From assembly GCF_014191055.1 (NCBI RefSeq), contig NZ_JACHWB010000002.1, positions 372,001 through 436,000 of the forward strand: DNA of 64,000 nt. Reading direction: 5' to 3'. The notes below the pieces were generated by a model that searched no databases, was not told where the DNA came from, and saw only the letters and a list, made by a program, of their open reading frames with translations. The DNA comes from Microvirga lupini. Lineage in GTDB: Bacteria > Pseudomonadota > Alphaproteobacteria > Rhizobiales > Beijerinckiaceae. This document shows, piece after piece, positions 18,017 through 26,486 of this stretch. The stretch's first letter is position 1. Each line of letters opens with the position of its first letter. The position numbers and the translations under genes were made by a program.

Positions 18017-19021
18017 CTACTTCGCGGCTTTAACGTACTCATCCGTGACAAATTTGGCATAATCAGGGGCAAGTGCCTGGATACGACCCTGCTCCTTCAG
18101 GAACTGGGCAGTATCAGCCAGGGCTTTGACGGCCCCCCCACCCAGCCAAGCTGGGGATGCCTGCTCGTCCAGGGACAGAAAACGATAGGCTGCCAGGGAG
18201 CCTGGAACATCCGCAGGCGCCGCTCCGGTGAGCTTCGCGATGGCCTTTGCCTGTGGGGAATCAGCGCTCCAAACTTCTGCCTTGGCCTTATATTCCGCAT
18301 CCTTCTGGGCGATCAACCTTACGAGCTTGATCAGGAAAGGTTTGTTGGCTTCTGCCCATTTGCGATCAACCATGATGCCATCGAAGGTCGCCCTGCCCTT
18401 TTGGGAAAGTTCGCCTGCCGATACGATCACCTTTCCATTCTGCTTGGCTTTACCGAGAACGGGATCCCAGATGAATGTGGCGTCTATGTCTCCCCGCTCC
18501 CATGCGGCGGCAACTTCCGGCGGCCGCATATTGAGGATCTTCACATCCTTTGGGTTAACTCCTGCATCCGTTAATGCGAAGATGAGCTGGTAATGAGCCG
18601 TCGACACAAAAGGCGTCGCGACGGTCTTACCCTTTAGGTCCGCAACGGAATTGATGTTGGTGCCATTACGCGCCACAAGCTGCTCGGCATTGGCGATGTC
18701 GTCTAGGATCCAGAAGAGCTGGATGTCCATGCCTTGGGAGGCGGCCGTTGCAATGGGGCTTGAACCAGCTTCGCCGATCTGCACATCGCCAGAGGCCATT
18801 GCTCGGACCACATCACCACCACCGCCGAACTTGCGCCAATTGATCTTGTAGCCAGTTTCCTTCTCAATGGTCCCTTCATCCATGAGCACTCGCAACGGGG
18901 TCACCATGTCCTGATGAGCAAAGGTGACTTCCTTATCGGCAGCAACGGCACCGCCGGCCAGCAGACTGAATGCCGTTAAAACGCTCAAGCTTAAGGCCTT
19001 GAAGATCATTGGTTGTTTCAT
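18017..19021 (-). CDS. tauA: Taurine-type ABC transporter substrate-binding protein
   Basis: 334 residues from the ATG at 19021 (MKQPMIFKALSLSV...), which begins a clear signal peptide ending GGAVAA; the open frame extends upstream without a better start. The mature protein resembles E. coli TauA in several places: INWRKFGGG, VRAMASGDVQIGEAGSSP, VATPFVSTAHYQL, AAWERGDIDATFIWDP and TAQFLKEQGRI. It would bind taurine or a related sulfonate in the periplasm and deliver it to TauBC. No taurine dioxygenase, Tpa or Xsc gene is in the window. Confidence 0.9.
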   Translation of the reverse strand: MKQPMIFKALSLSVLTAFSLLAGGAVAADKEVTFAHQDMVTPLRVLMDEGTIEKETGYKINWRKFGGGGDVVRAMASGDVQIGEAGSSPIATAASQGMDIQLFWILDDIANAEQLVARNGTNINSVADLKGKTVATPFVSTAHYQLIFALTDAGVNPKDVKILNMRPPEVAAAWERGDIDATFIWDPVLGKAKQNGKVIVSAGELSQKGRATFDGIMVDRKWAEANKPFLIKLVRLIAQKDAEYKAKAEVWSADSPQAKAIAKLTGAAPADVPGSLAAYRFLSLDEQASPAWLGGGAVKALADTAQFLKEQGRIQALAPDYAKFVTDEYVKAAK

Positions 19022-19497
19022 GTTCCCAATCTCATTATGGCAGCTCTGGATTACCGAGGCGGCTGCTTGGATCACAGCCGATTCTGGTCGAAGCACAAGC
19101 TAGAATCAGTAAAGTGCGCCTGCAACAATTTAGTTACAACATATCTTCCAGCCCTTTCCGCCGAGATTACTACACTCGTCTATATTCCACGAATGCCGCT
19201 ATTCTAAGCTACTGACTAGACCTTGAGCACATGCATGGGCCCATGGCGGAGGTTGTCACCCGATCGTCATTCAGCCCATCCAGGTCGCTCAGAACAATCA
19301 TTCATGGTTTAGTGCCGCTCGGCCTATGGATCTGCCCTCAAGACCTCCATCGGTCAGACAAAAACGGCAATCTGGGGCAGTGCACGAAAATAAAGTTCCA
19401 GCCTGGACTTATAGAAGCTTGCACCATGAAAGGTATAGGACCCGACCTGTTTCGCCGGATTTCCCAAAAGTGCAGCGCATAATGCAGGGGGCTGGGA
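19022..19497. other. Intergenic region upstream of tauA
   Basis: About 475 bases without a convincing gene between tauA and tRNA-Gln. It should hold the tauA promoter. The only notable motif is a perfect 12-base palindrome CATGGGCCCATG at 19234-19245. Weak open frames here have no ribosome sites or family resemblance. Confidence 0.4.
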
Positions 19498-19572
19498 TGG
19501 CTGGGGCGCCAGGATTCGAACCTGGGAATGGCGGTACCAAAAACCGCTGCCTTACCGCTTGGCGACGCCCCA
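19498..19572 (-). tRNA. tRNA-Gln (anticodon TTG)
   Basis: Reading the minus strand, the acceptor stem TGGGGCG pairs with CGCCCCA; anticodon stem GCGGT/ACCGC encloses the loop TTTTGGT with anticodon TTG; the T loop is GGTTCGAATCC. A discriminator G and encoded CCA follow (19501 to 19498). All arms are intact. Confidence 0.95.
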
Positions 19573-19720
19573 ACAGATGTGGCGTGTACATAATCGGCCC
19601 AAACGCGGCTGGCAACACCGTTTTGTAAATGGCTGAACACTGCCAGAAAGGCTCAAATCTCCCCTTGCGGCGCTCCCCCCTCGCCGCTATAAGACCGGCC
19701 TCCCGGGAATTTCTCGGTGT

Positions 19721-19797
19721 CGGAGTGTAGCGCAGTCTGGTAGCGCACCACGTTCGGGACGTGGGGGTCGCAGGTTCAAATCCTGCCACTCCGACCA
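19721..19797 (+). tRNA. tRNA-Pro (anticodon CGG)
   Basis: A complete cloverleaf: acceptor CGGAGTG with CACTCCG, D arm GCGCAGTCTGGTAGCGC, anticodon stem CCACG/CGTGG around loop TTCGGGA (anticodon CGG), T arm GGTTCAAATCC, and encoded CCA at 19795-19797. Confidence 0.96.
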
Positions 19798-19800
19798 TTT

Positions 19801-19823
19801 AAACCCTTAAAATACAAGGGTTT
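19801..19823 (+). terminator. Terminator after tRNA-Pro
   Basis: AAACCCTT and AAGGGTTT form an 8-base stem with loop AAAATAC, and the hairpin runs into TTTTAA. It starts four bases after the tRNA 3' CCA and looks like its intrinsic terminator. Confidence 0.75.
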
Positions 19824-20189
19824 TAATCCCCACAGAATCTGTCTAGATATTCCCCATCCAAACATTCGACCAGGTACTCCTTCCGATTTCGAGGGATCGG
19901 CCACCCCACCCTTTTCTTCCTGCCCTGCCCGCCCATGGCGTTGCGCGCACCCTCCTGGGTGGGTGAGTCGTGGCCTTAGCGGCGCTCGATCACGTCCGTG
20001 GTCGCCGGGGTACCCGTCGAGCTCCCTGGGGTCGACGTCCTGCTGCATGCCCCGGATCGCTGCAGTGTGGTGCATGTATGGCGGACCACGTCGCGCCATG
20101 GGCTTGCCCCGCCACTCGACCACATACCTTCTTGAGGACGCGGGGCTAGCGCCAGAGATAGGCAGTCAGCCGGACCGCGGGGTATCCGC
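19824..20189. other. Gene-poor stretch after tRNA-Pro
   Basis: About 365 bases with no convincing gene. I looked for a copy of the tRNA 3' end that would mark an integration event and did not see one nearby. The following AraC remnant suggests that this is decayed sequence. Confidence 0.4.
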
Positions 20190-20574
20190 ATGAGCGTCAC
20201 CTATCCTCGCTGCGCCAAGTCATCTGTCGTCGAAGAGTTCCTTGATTGTCTCGTCGAAGAGTTCCTTGATTGTCCCATTGGCTTCGGCGCCGGCTCAGAC
20301 GAGGTCGCACACTCTCTCGGCATGAGTCGGCGGACGCTGGCTCGGCGCCTGGCGGACGAGAGGTTGACCTTCGCGGCCATTCTGGAAGGTGTCTGGCTCG
20401 ATCTGGCGCAACACTACCTCAAGGATCCTGACCTCCCTGTCTCGCGGATTGCCTTGGCTGCTCGGCTATCAGGAGACCAGCGCCTTCACGAATTCCTTCA
20501 AGCGATGGACCGGGGTCACCCCGACGCAAATGCGTGTCCGGTCAAACGACAGCAAAGAGCATGTTTCGGATTGA
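20190..20574 (+). pseudogene. AraC-family regulator remnant, truncated and frameshifted
   Basis: Frame one (from 20190) reads an AraC C-terminal helix-turn-helix, AHSLGMSRRTLARRLADE through LPVSRIA, then leaves the family. The +1 frame continues it exactly: WLLGYQETSAFTNSFKRW and GVTPTQMR, ending at 20574. One extra T at 20454-20455 (GCCTTGG where GCCTGG is expected) accounts for the shift. The N-terminal effector domain is missing. A 24-base tandem duplication lies in its 5' end. This belongs to a different AraC subgroup from the two full-length paralogues in the window. Confidence 0.85.
20227..20274. repeat. Perfect 24-base tandem duplication
   Basis: The unit TCGTCGAAGAGTTCCTTGAT plus TGTC occurs at 20227-20250 and again at 20251-20274 without mismatch. 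It is in the 5' part of the AraC remnant and duplicates eight residues (VEEFLDCx), consistent with a recent slippage event in a decaying gene. Confidence 0.9.
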
Positions 20575-20615
20575 TCAGAAACAGGTGGCAAAGGGCGCCG
20601 AGGCGAACGCTTAGC

Positions 20616-20652
20616 GTCCCGAATTGCCAAGGAAGTGTCCCAAGCCGTCAAG
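20616..20652 (+). promoter_or_regulatory. Direct-repeat regulatory site 1 (AraC-type), for the LTXXQ protein gene
   Basis: Two 16-base direct repeats (GTCCCGAATTGCCAAG and GTCCCAAGCCGTCAAG) start 21 bases apart. TAAGCT, a possible -10 box, lies 19 bases after the second repeat at 20672-20677. The ATG of the LTXXQ gene is 55 bases downstream of the site. Confidence 0.75.
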
Positions 20653-20707
20653 CAGGCAGTGCTCCAGTCTTTAAGCTGGTGGGTGTGGGAATCAGCAGGA
20701 GACCGAA

Positions 20708-21238
20708 ATGCGAAAGGGAATGATCGGCGTGATGTCAGCCCTGTTCATCGTTGGCGCGCCCGTAGCCCATGGACAGCAAGCCACCTCTGGCGCCACTAAC
20801 TCACCTGAGAGTGGACGGCCAAGCCAGGCAGATTTCAAGATGCTGACCGACATTCGGGTTGGGGTGATCAAGGCTGCACTGCAGCTCACCCCGGATCAGG
20901 AGAAGCTCTGGCCCGCCGTGGAGGAAGCGATCCGTGCCAGGGCTGAAACACGTTATCGCCGATTAGCGGCGCTGGGGGAGCGCCTGGGCCAGTCGCGCGA
21001 CGTCGATCCGGTGCAGCTCTACCGGCAACGCGCCGATGTCCTGACGGACCGTGCGGCGGGCCTGAGGAAGCTCGCCGATGCTTGGCAACCGCTTTACCAA
21101 AGCCTCACTCCCGACCAGAAGACACGGCTGCGCCTCGTCACCGTGCATGCGATTGGCGGATTCCGGACCGCAATGGAGAACCGACGTATGGATATGGATG
21201 ACGAGGAGGACATCGAGCTTTGGTTGTTACCCAATTAA
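20708..21238 (+). CDS. Spy/CpxP-like LTXXQ-motif periplasmic protein
   Basis: A 176-residue secreted protein. Residues 1-22 form a signal peptide (ending VAHGQ). The mature part is helical and carries two LTxxQ motifs, LQLTPDQEKLW near residue 58 and LTPDQKTRL near residue 137, the hallmark of the Spy/CpxP family of periplasmic chaperones. Such proteins usually respond to envelope stress. It is first after regulatory site 1 and is followed after 60 bases by another small secreted protein on the same strand. Confidence 0.8.
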   Translation: MRKGMIGVMSALFIVGAPVAHGQQATSGATNSPESGRPSQADFKMLTDIRVGVIKAALQLTPDQEKLWPAVEEAIRARAETRYRRLAALGERLGQSRDVDPVQLYRQRADVLTDRAAGLRKLADAWQPLYQSLTPDQKTRLRLVTVHAIGGFRTAMENRRMDMDDEEDIELWLLPN

Positions 21239-21298
21239 GCCGATCCAGGACAGCGCGCCTGATGGCAAGCGCCGAGTCCACAAGGATGGAGGTTGGTC

Positions 21299-21556
21299 AT
21301 GCTGGCCGTGAGATTCACGTACCGTGCCGTTTTGGCACTGGCCGCGTTCATCGCTCTGTCCATAATTCCGGAAGCCACGAATGCAGTTGTCTACTGCAAG
21401 ACAGCTGGCGTGCCGAAGGGCTGTGTCGCGCGACCGGCTGCGCCCACGGCCCGACGTGCCGCGATGCCCCCTGGCGTCGGTGCTCCGGGCGTTGGCATCC
21501 GCCCTGGCACTCCGATGAACCGCGGCGGTCCGGTTAATCGTGTTGGCCGGCGCTGA
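21299..21556 (+). CDS. Small secreted Pro/Gly/Arg-rich protein
   Basis: An 85-residue protein starting at ATG 21299 with GGAGG seven bases upstream; the TTG at 21293 is less likely. It has a signal peptide to about residue 27 (ending TNA), two cysteines (YCKT and KGCVA), then a low-complexity tail of Pro, Gly and Arg. It sits behind the LTXXQ gene and is probably co-transcribed. No function is recognised. Confidence 0.6.
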   Translation: MLAVRFTYRAVLALAAFIALSIIPEATNAVVYCKTAGVPKGCVARPAAPTARRAAMPPGVGAPGVGIRPGTPMNRGGPVNRVGRR

Positions 21557-21680
21557 CCGGGTCATGCATTTGCCCTGTCTGGAGCCTGCGCAACGCGGCA
21601 CGGGGCGCGTAATGATGAGCTTCGTCAACCGTCACCACAGGCGGACCGACAACCCAGTCGTTCTGCCACAGCCGGGTGGT

Positions 21681-21717
21681 GTCCCAAAAGGTTCAGCGCC
21701 TGTCTCGAACAGTCAAG
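21681..21717 (+). promoter_or_regulatory. Direct-repeat regulatory site 2, for the small lipoprotein gene
   Basis: Repeats GTCCCAAAAGGTTCAG and GTCTCGAACAGTCAAG start 21 bases apart. The -10 region is less clear than at most sites (ATAAGG is near). It is the only such element in the roughly 360-base gap before the lipoprotein gene. Confidence 0.65.
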
Positions 21718-21916
21718 CTAACCTCCCTCGGATAAGGAATGCTCCAAATCCTAAAGGCTATCCGCTCCGGCTTTCACACCGAATGCCCATCCCTATTCGA
21801 TGATCGTTCGTGCCGAACCAGACAGCTTTCAGAGGATGGAGAAGAGAATGTTTCGATACGAAGGGGATGAAACGTCGACGAGACCCTGGCCACTGGTCGC
21901 GGAGCATAGGGATCTC

Positions 21917-22093
21917 ATGCGAACGATCATCGCCGCGCTTGCGGCAAGCGCCTTATTGACGGGTTGTGTCTCAAGCTCTGGTCCGAACTCGCAGCCGCCG
22001 AATTACGTCTCGTCCCAGGCTACCCAATCACCGGGCTTTCGCAACGACACCTTTGGGGGAGCCGCAATGCCGATGCGAGGCTTGCCTTACTGA
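21917..22093 (+). CDS. Small lipoprotein
   Basis: 58 residues from ATG 21917. MRTIIAALAASALLTGC is a lipoprotein signal peptide with the lipobox LTGC (Cys17), followed by a short Ser/Pro/Gln-rich mature part. An in-frame upstream ATG at 21851 has a good ribosome site, so a longer N-terminus is possible but would bury the signal. No known family recognised; such short lipoproteins are usually envelope-stress products. Confidence 0.6.
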   Translation: MRTIIAALAASALLTGCVSSSGPNSQPPNYVSSQATQSPGFRNDTFGGAAMPMRGLPY

Positions 22094-22170
22094 CGCCCGT
22101 TAATTCGCTCTGCATTGATCGATCTGAACTGGTGCAGGCAGTCCCGGGACTGTTTGTGCCCGTTGGTCTG

Positions 22171-23283
22171 TCATCTGGGATGGCCGTCACTCCGCCAGGC
22201 TGTTGGCGTCTGGCCTGACCAGCGCCGGAAGGCGCGGGTGAAGGCACTGGCCTCGGAATAGCCCAGCGCTGCCGCGATCTGCGCAAGCGACACATCGGTC
22301 TCATGCAGCAGTTGCCGGGCGATCTCGAAGCGGATCTCGTTGATGATGGTTCGATAGCCCGAACCGCCATCCTTGAGGCGCCGGCTCAGGGTACGACGGT
22401 GCATCGCCAGCAGGTCGGCAATGTCCTCCGCCGAGCAGCGGGTGCTCGTCAGTCGCGTGCGCAGCAGGCGGCGGATGTCATCCGAGAACTCGGATCCCGC
22501 GTTGGCCCTCATCTGCCGGAGGCGCTCCTCCAGCATAGCGTGCAGCAGAGGGTCGGCTCCCGCCACCTTGCGCTTCAAGTCCTCGGCCGGGAACACGAGG
22601 GTGGCGACCTCCTGATTGAATCGAACAGGAGCTCGAAAATGACGCCGATAGGGTTCGGTCTCAGCAGGGGCCATGCGGGGCACAAGCACCTCGGTCGGCC
22701 TCCAATCGCCGCCGCACAGGGTGCGCAGCACATTGACCGCGATGGCCAGAGATGCGTCGGTGATCTGCTCCGCACTCTCCATTTGGGACCGATAGACCGC
22801 ATGCGTGAGCAGGACCATGCCATCGTTGACCGTCAACGAGACAACCACGGCCCGATCCTGGACACTCAGGTTGGACACGAGCCCTTCCAAGGCCTCGCCT
22901 ATGGTCGTCGAGTGCTGCATCAATCTCCCGATCAGATCCATGGACAGGATCGTAGCGCGCTGACCAACCAGCAGCCCGAAATGCGAACAGTGCGTTCGGG
23001 CGACGCATAGAGCGTAAAGTCGAGCCAGAGTGATGAGCGCGACGACGCTCGTACCATCGTTGAACAGTTTTGGATCAAGTCCGGCCTCGCGGATCAGCGG
23101 ATCGGGCGCGATGCCGAAGTCGCGCAGGGTCGGAGCAATCTCCTTGCTGACCCCGAGGTGGATATAACCCGGAGGAATGGTTCGCCGGGACATCCCGAAA
23201 GCGGTGGCTGGAACCAGTATCGAGTACCTCGGGTCATGGCCAGGAACCAGAGATTCTCGCTTGCTGTCACCTCTCATCGTCAT
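22171..23283 (-). CDS. AraC-family transcriptional regulator (paralogue A)
   Basis: About 370 residues. The N-terminal half is an AraC-type effector domain (PF12625-like: PPGYIHLGVSKEI, RDFGIAPDPLIREAGLDPKLF); the C-terminal 100 residues carry two helix-turn-helix motifs (AEDIADLLAMHRRTLSRRL and VSLAQIAAALGYSEASAFTR) ending RRWSGQTPTAW. The open frame extends to a GTG at 23340 without a ribosome site; ATG 23283 or 23277 is preferred (GAGGG upstream). It is closely similar along its length to the regulator at 56.9-58.0 kb. These two are the best candidates to bind the 21-base-spaced direct repeats found around them. Confidence 0.9.
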   Translation of the reverse strand: MTMRGDSKRESLVPGHDPRYSILVPATAFGMSRRTIPPGYIHLGVSKEIAPTLRDFGIAPDPLIREAGLDPKLFNDGTSVVALITLARLYALCVARTHCSHFGLLVGQRATILSMDLIGRLMQHSTTIGEALEGLVSNLSVQDRAVVVSLTVNDGMVLLTHAVYRSQMESAEQITDASLAIAVNVLRTLCGGDWRPTEVLVPRMAPAETEPYRRHFRAPVRFNQEVATLVFPAEDLKRKVAGADPLLHAMLEERLRQMRANAGSEFSDDIRRLLRTRLTSTRCSAEDIADLLAMHRRTLSRRLKDGGSGYRTIINEIRFEIARQLLHETDVSLAQIAAALGYSEASAFTRAFRRWSGQTPTAWRSDGHPR

Positions 23284-23460
23284 GCCCTCGTTGAGTTCCG
23301 AACACATGTCGCACGCCTCACAACCGGTTTCGCCGAACACTGTGGACGTGATTGGACCGGGAAAGGATCGCGTGCTCCCTTGCCGCGAGGGTCCAACAGA
23401 CGATTCCTGCCGTATCCATGATTGTATAATGAAAGGCCGCTGGCAGCATGCACAGCACTC

Positions 23461-24006
23461 TCACCGGGGACAGACGTCCCAGAAGCCCTGGGTGCGTTGC
23501 GCATTGGTGTAGTACCAGCAATAGCCAGCGGCAGGCGCCGGCGAAGTGGCGTAGGTGGTCGCGGCCGCAGCCGTGACGAAGCCAAGTGCCGCGCCGGCCG
23601 CCACTGCGGCCCCGGGGCGCCACCAGTAGGACGGCGGCCGATACCAGCCGCCCGCCGGCACGGGTGGCCGGTACCCCGGACGAGCCGCGACATTGCCCGC
23701 CGGGCCACGGGCCACGGCTCCGCAGTAAGCTCCGCGCGCGGCTACTCCACCCTGAGGACCACGGGCCACTGTTCCGCGCGGCCCGCGCGCGACGGCCCCG
23801 CCCCGCGGGCCGCGTGCGGCTGCCCGTGCATAGTCCAGATCTCGTTCCTGAACGATTCCGAGTAGCGTGAATGGGACCTCTATCTGTGAGGTGCTCAACG
23901 ACAGGGGAGTTGCCTTTGCCGATGTCCCGGCGACGGCCAGCAAGGCCATTATGCAAGCGGATCCGGTTATTCTGAGGAGGAATCGGCTTGAGCACCTGTT
24001 GTGCAT
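23461..24006 (-). CDS. Secreted Ala/Arg/Gly/Pro repeat protein
   Basis: 181 residues with a signal peptide (hydrophobic 9-30, ending AKA). Residues about 60-105 consist of imperfect repeats of the type VARGPRG/VARGPQG, giving a positively charged, collagen-like low-complexity stretch. Then comes PGYRPPVPAGGWYRPPSYWW, a Gly/Ala-rich hydrophobic segment, and a C-terminus with three aromatic-Cys elements (YCWYY and DVCPR). GGGAGAAG precedes the ATG. It has its own regulatory site upstream. Resembles small rhizobial envelope proteins; function unknown. Confidence 0.65.
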   Translation of the reverse strand: MHNRCSSRFLLRITGSACIMALLAVAGTSAKATPLSLSTSQIEVPFTLLGIVQERDLDYARAAARGPRGGAVARGPRGTVARGPQGGVAARGAYCGAVARGPAGNVAARPGYRPPVPAGGWYRPPSYWWRPGAAVAAGAALGFVTAAAATTYATSPAPAAGYCWYYTNAQRTQGFWDVCPR

Positions 24007-24130
24007 GCGCTTCTCCCATGAATGCCCACGAGCACCAAGGAGCGGTCCCGTCGCAGGCGGAACAAGGATTTATGGATGATGTCATCCATGGTCGGTCTGG
24101 GACCAGCATCCTATCGGCCTGCAAGCCGTG

Positions 24131-24167
24131 CTTGACACTTCAGGACAGGCGCTGTGCAGTTTGGGAC
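24131..24167 (-). promoter_or_regulatory. Direct-repeat regulatory site 3, for the repeat-protein gene at 23461-24006
   Basis: On the minus strand the repeats are GTCCCAAACTGCACAG and GTCCTGAAGTGTCAAG with starts 21 bases apart. TAGGAT, a possible -10 box, is at 24108-24113, 17 bases past the site. The gene's ATG is about 100 bases further. Confidence 0.75.
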
Positions 24168-24276
24168 ACGCCGTGAAGAGAACCCTGGTCAGTCGATGGT
24201 CAACCCCACCACCCTTTTATGTGTACCAGGTGACCGACCGATTGAGCCACAGTCGATGATGGTAGCACGATCTCCG

Positions 24277-25305
24277 TCACCGGATGGGAGGCGCATAGAG
24301 CACTCCTCCCATGTTCCAGAGTTGATTCAGGCCGCGCGGGATGCCGAGCCGCGACTCGACGCCGAGGTTACGCTCGTAGATCTCAGCGTAGTTGCCTGCC
24401 GCCCGGACGGCGCGCAGCGCCCAAGCATCTTCCAATCCCAGCATCCTGCCGAGGCCTCGCTCCTGGCCCGCAAAGCGGCGCACATCCGGCTTGTGAGAGG
24501 CTGTCGCCTCGGCCACATTCCGGGATGAGATCCCGAGTTCCTCCGCATTCACGAGAGCAAAGTTCACCCACTTTACCAGCGTGAACCAGGCGAAGTCGTC
24601 AGCGCGCGTCACAGGCCCGAGCGGCTCCTTCGAAATCACGTCCGGAAGGATCGCGGCAGCGGCCGGCTGGGGCAGCTTGAGGCGCTCGGCATAGAGCGCC
24701 GACTGATCTCGCGTCAGGACCTTGCATTGACCGGCCTGGAAGGCCGCGAGAGACTCTGCGGCACTTGGAAACTTACGCTCCTCGTAGGTCATGGAGTTGG
24801 CTCGGAAAAAGTCGGCAAGGTTGAGCTGGCTCGTCGTGCCGCTCTCGACGCACACCGTGGCGCGGTCGAGCTCCAGCGCTGAGGAAACGTTGAGATCTCG
24901 CATGACCATGAAGCCCTGGCCGTCATGATAGGTGATACCCGCAAAGGCAAGGCCGAGGCCGGCCTCCCGCTCCAGGGTCCAGGTCGAGGTCCGCGACAGC
25001 AGATCGACTCGCCCTGCGCGCAGCGCCTCGAACCGCTCGCTGGCGGACAGCGGCACGAAGGCAACCTTCGACCCGTCGTCGAAGATGGCTCCCGCCACAG
25101 AACGGCAAAAATCAACATCGAATCCGGACCAGCCGCCCTTCGCGTCCCGTTCCGAGAACCCGAACAGCCCTTCACTGACACCACATTGCAGGACGCCACG
25201 TTGCTTCACGGATTCAAGCGTTCCGGCGGCACCAGGGGCCGCGAAAGCACAGGCCAGTGTGAGACTAGCGCAGGCTAGGGCGCAGAGTTTGGCCGCTTTC
25301 AACAT
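24277..25305 (-). CDS. Amino-acid ABC transporter binding protein (AapJ-like), orphan
   Basis: 342 residues from ATG 25305 (AAAGGATC upstream). Signal peptide to about residue 27, then GTLESVKQRGVLQCGVSEGLFGFSE, the signature start of AapJ/general L-amino-acid binding proteins; further matches are GFDVDFCRSVAGAIF and the C-terminal AGNYAEIYERNLG. No permease or ATPase genes lie nearby, so it either works with a distant AapQMP system or has a sensing role. It is the last of three co-directional genes behind regulatory site 4. Confidence 0.83.
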   Translation of the reverse strand: MLKAAKLCALACASLTLACAFAAPGAAGTLESVKQRGVLQCGVSEGLFGFSERDAKGGWSGFDVDFCRSVAGAIFDDGSKVAFVPLSASERFEALRAGRVDLLSRTSTWTLEREAGLGLAFAGITYHDGQGFMVMRDLNVSSALELDRATVCVESGTTSQLNLADFFRANSMTYEERKFPSAAESLAAFQAGQCKVLTRDQSALYAERLKLPQPAAAAILPDVISKEPLGPVTRADDFAWFTLVKWVNFALVNAEELGISSRNVAEATASHKPDVRRFAGQERGLGRMLGLEDAWALRAVRAAGNYAEIYERNLGVESRLGIPRGLNQLWNMGGVLYAPPIR

Positions 25306-25350
25306 GATCCTTTGTCTCCGTCGCATGATGCACTTCGCTCTTCTGGGCCG

Positions 25351-25995
25351 TCACAGGCTGGCGCCTTGGCGGACCACAACCTTCGTGCCGACCGGTACCC
25401 GCTCGTACAAGTCGATGACGTCGCCGTTGGCCAATCGGAAGCAGCCGGAGGAGATGGCATGGCCAATCGTCTCCGGTTGGTTGGTGCCGTGGATGCGGAA
25501 GATTGTTGAGCCGAGGTAGAGGGCGCGGGCCCCCATCGGATTCCCGGGTCCACCAGCCATGAAGCGTGGAAGATAGGGCTGGCGCGCGATCATCTCCGGT
25601 GGCGGGCGCCAGTCCGGCCATTCGGCCTTGCGGCTGACGCGCACGAGGCCGGACCACTGAAACCCTTCGCGCCCGACTCCGATTCCGTAGCGCAGGGCAC
25701 GGTTGTTGCCCTGGATCAGATAGGCAAACCGCTCCGAGGTATGAATGATCAGGGTTCCAGGCGCCTCATTGGAGCGGAAGAACACCACCTGCCGGGCATA
25801 AGGGCCATCGGTGATGACAACCTCCTCCGTCGAAATGCGCCCCGGTTCATCACCGATCTGAAGCGTCTCTTGGATGACAGGCTTCAGTGCGGCCTGCGCA
25901 TCCGCTGCATCGGGGAGACAAATCGCCAGAGCAAGTCCGATTACCAGTGCAAGTGTCGCACTCGCCGAGGCCATCCGGTCATCGCATGTCCGCAT
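25351..25995 (-). CDS. L,D-transpeptidase (YkuD domain)
   Basis: 214 residues with an N-terminal signal peptide (ending ADAQA). The catalytic motif HAISSGCFRL starts at residue 179, with Cys185 as nucleophile and His179, preceded by the IHGTNQP element. These enzymes form 3-3 peptidoglycan cross-links or attach proteins to the wall in the periplasm. GGAGGAGAAG is directly before the ATG. The spacing of 29 and 45 bases to its neighbours suggests an operon with the lipoprotein before it and the binding protein after it. Confidence 0.88.
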   Translation of the reverse strand: MRTCDDRMASASATLALVIGLALAICLPDAADAQAALKPVIQETLQIGDEPGRISTEEVVITDGPYARQVVFFRSNEAPGTLIIHTSERFAYLIQGNNRALRYGIGVGREGFQWSGLVRVSRKAEWPDWRPPPEMIARQPYLPRFMAGGPGNPMGARALYLGSTIFRIHGTNQPETIGHAISSGCFRLANGDVIDLYERVPVGTKVVVRQGASL

Positions 25996-26024
25996 CTTCT
26001 CCTCCGGGGATTAGCCTTCAACTG

Positions 26025-26486
26025 TCAGGCACGACAGCGCACGTAAACGAAGGTGCCGTAACGCCGGTTTGCATCCGGATCGACGAAGCGCATGGTCATC
26101 AAATCATTGGTTGACGAGAGGATCTCGCGATCCTGCGGATCGCCCGGCGGCGCTTCGAAGCCGACATAAGTCCGACCGGCGCTATCGCCCTTGAGACGCA
26201 GTTCATAGAGCTTCGGATCGTCGGCGACATGCATCATCACGCCATCGGTCGGGCCTTTCGCGATGGTGTAGGGCTGACCACACTGCGCCCTTGCCTCGCG
26301 TTCCGTCCTCGGGCGGTCCTTGTCGACATGGAACGATGCAATGCCCCACCGCCCGATCAGGCGCTCGCGCGTGAAAGAGGCGGGAGCCTCGACAGTGGCA
26401 GAGGAAGGAGCCTCGTCCGACGTGAGGGTACAGCCTGCTACGAAGAGCGACGCGATCCCTGCAATGGCAGGACGGGTAAGGAACAT
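26025..26486 (-). CDS. Lipoprotein of unknown function
   Basis: 153 residues from ATG 26486: MFLTRPAIAGIASLFVAGC is a lipoprotein signal with Cys19. The mature domain is about 130 residues (RERLIGRWGIASFH near its start, then a beta-rich portion ending RYGTFVYVRCRA). A GTG at 26582 with AGGAG six bases upstream is a rival start that would add 32 basic residues before the signal. First gene of the three-gene unit behind regulatory site 4. No named family recognised with certainty. Confidence 0.65.
   Translation of the reverse strand: MFLTRPAIAGIASLFVAGCTLTSDEAPSSATVEAPASFTRERLIGRWGIASFHVDKDRPRTEREARAQCGQPYTIAKGPTDGVMMHVADDPKLYELRLKGDSAGRTYVGFEAPPGDPQDREILSSTNDLMTMRFVDPDANRRYGTFVYVRCRA

Noticed and set aside
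19231..19482. Open frame of 83 codons between tauA and tRNA-Gln
   Set aside because: No ribosome site, no family resemblance, and it ends just before the tRNA; treated as non-coding.
19498..20189. Genomic-island insertion at the tRNA genes
   Set aside because: No integrase gene and no duplicated tRNA end found within the window; the change of content after the tRNAs is only suggestive.
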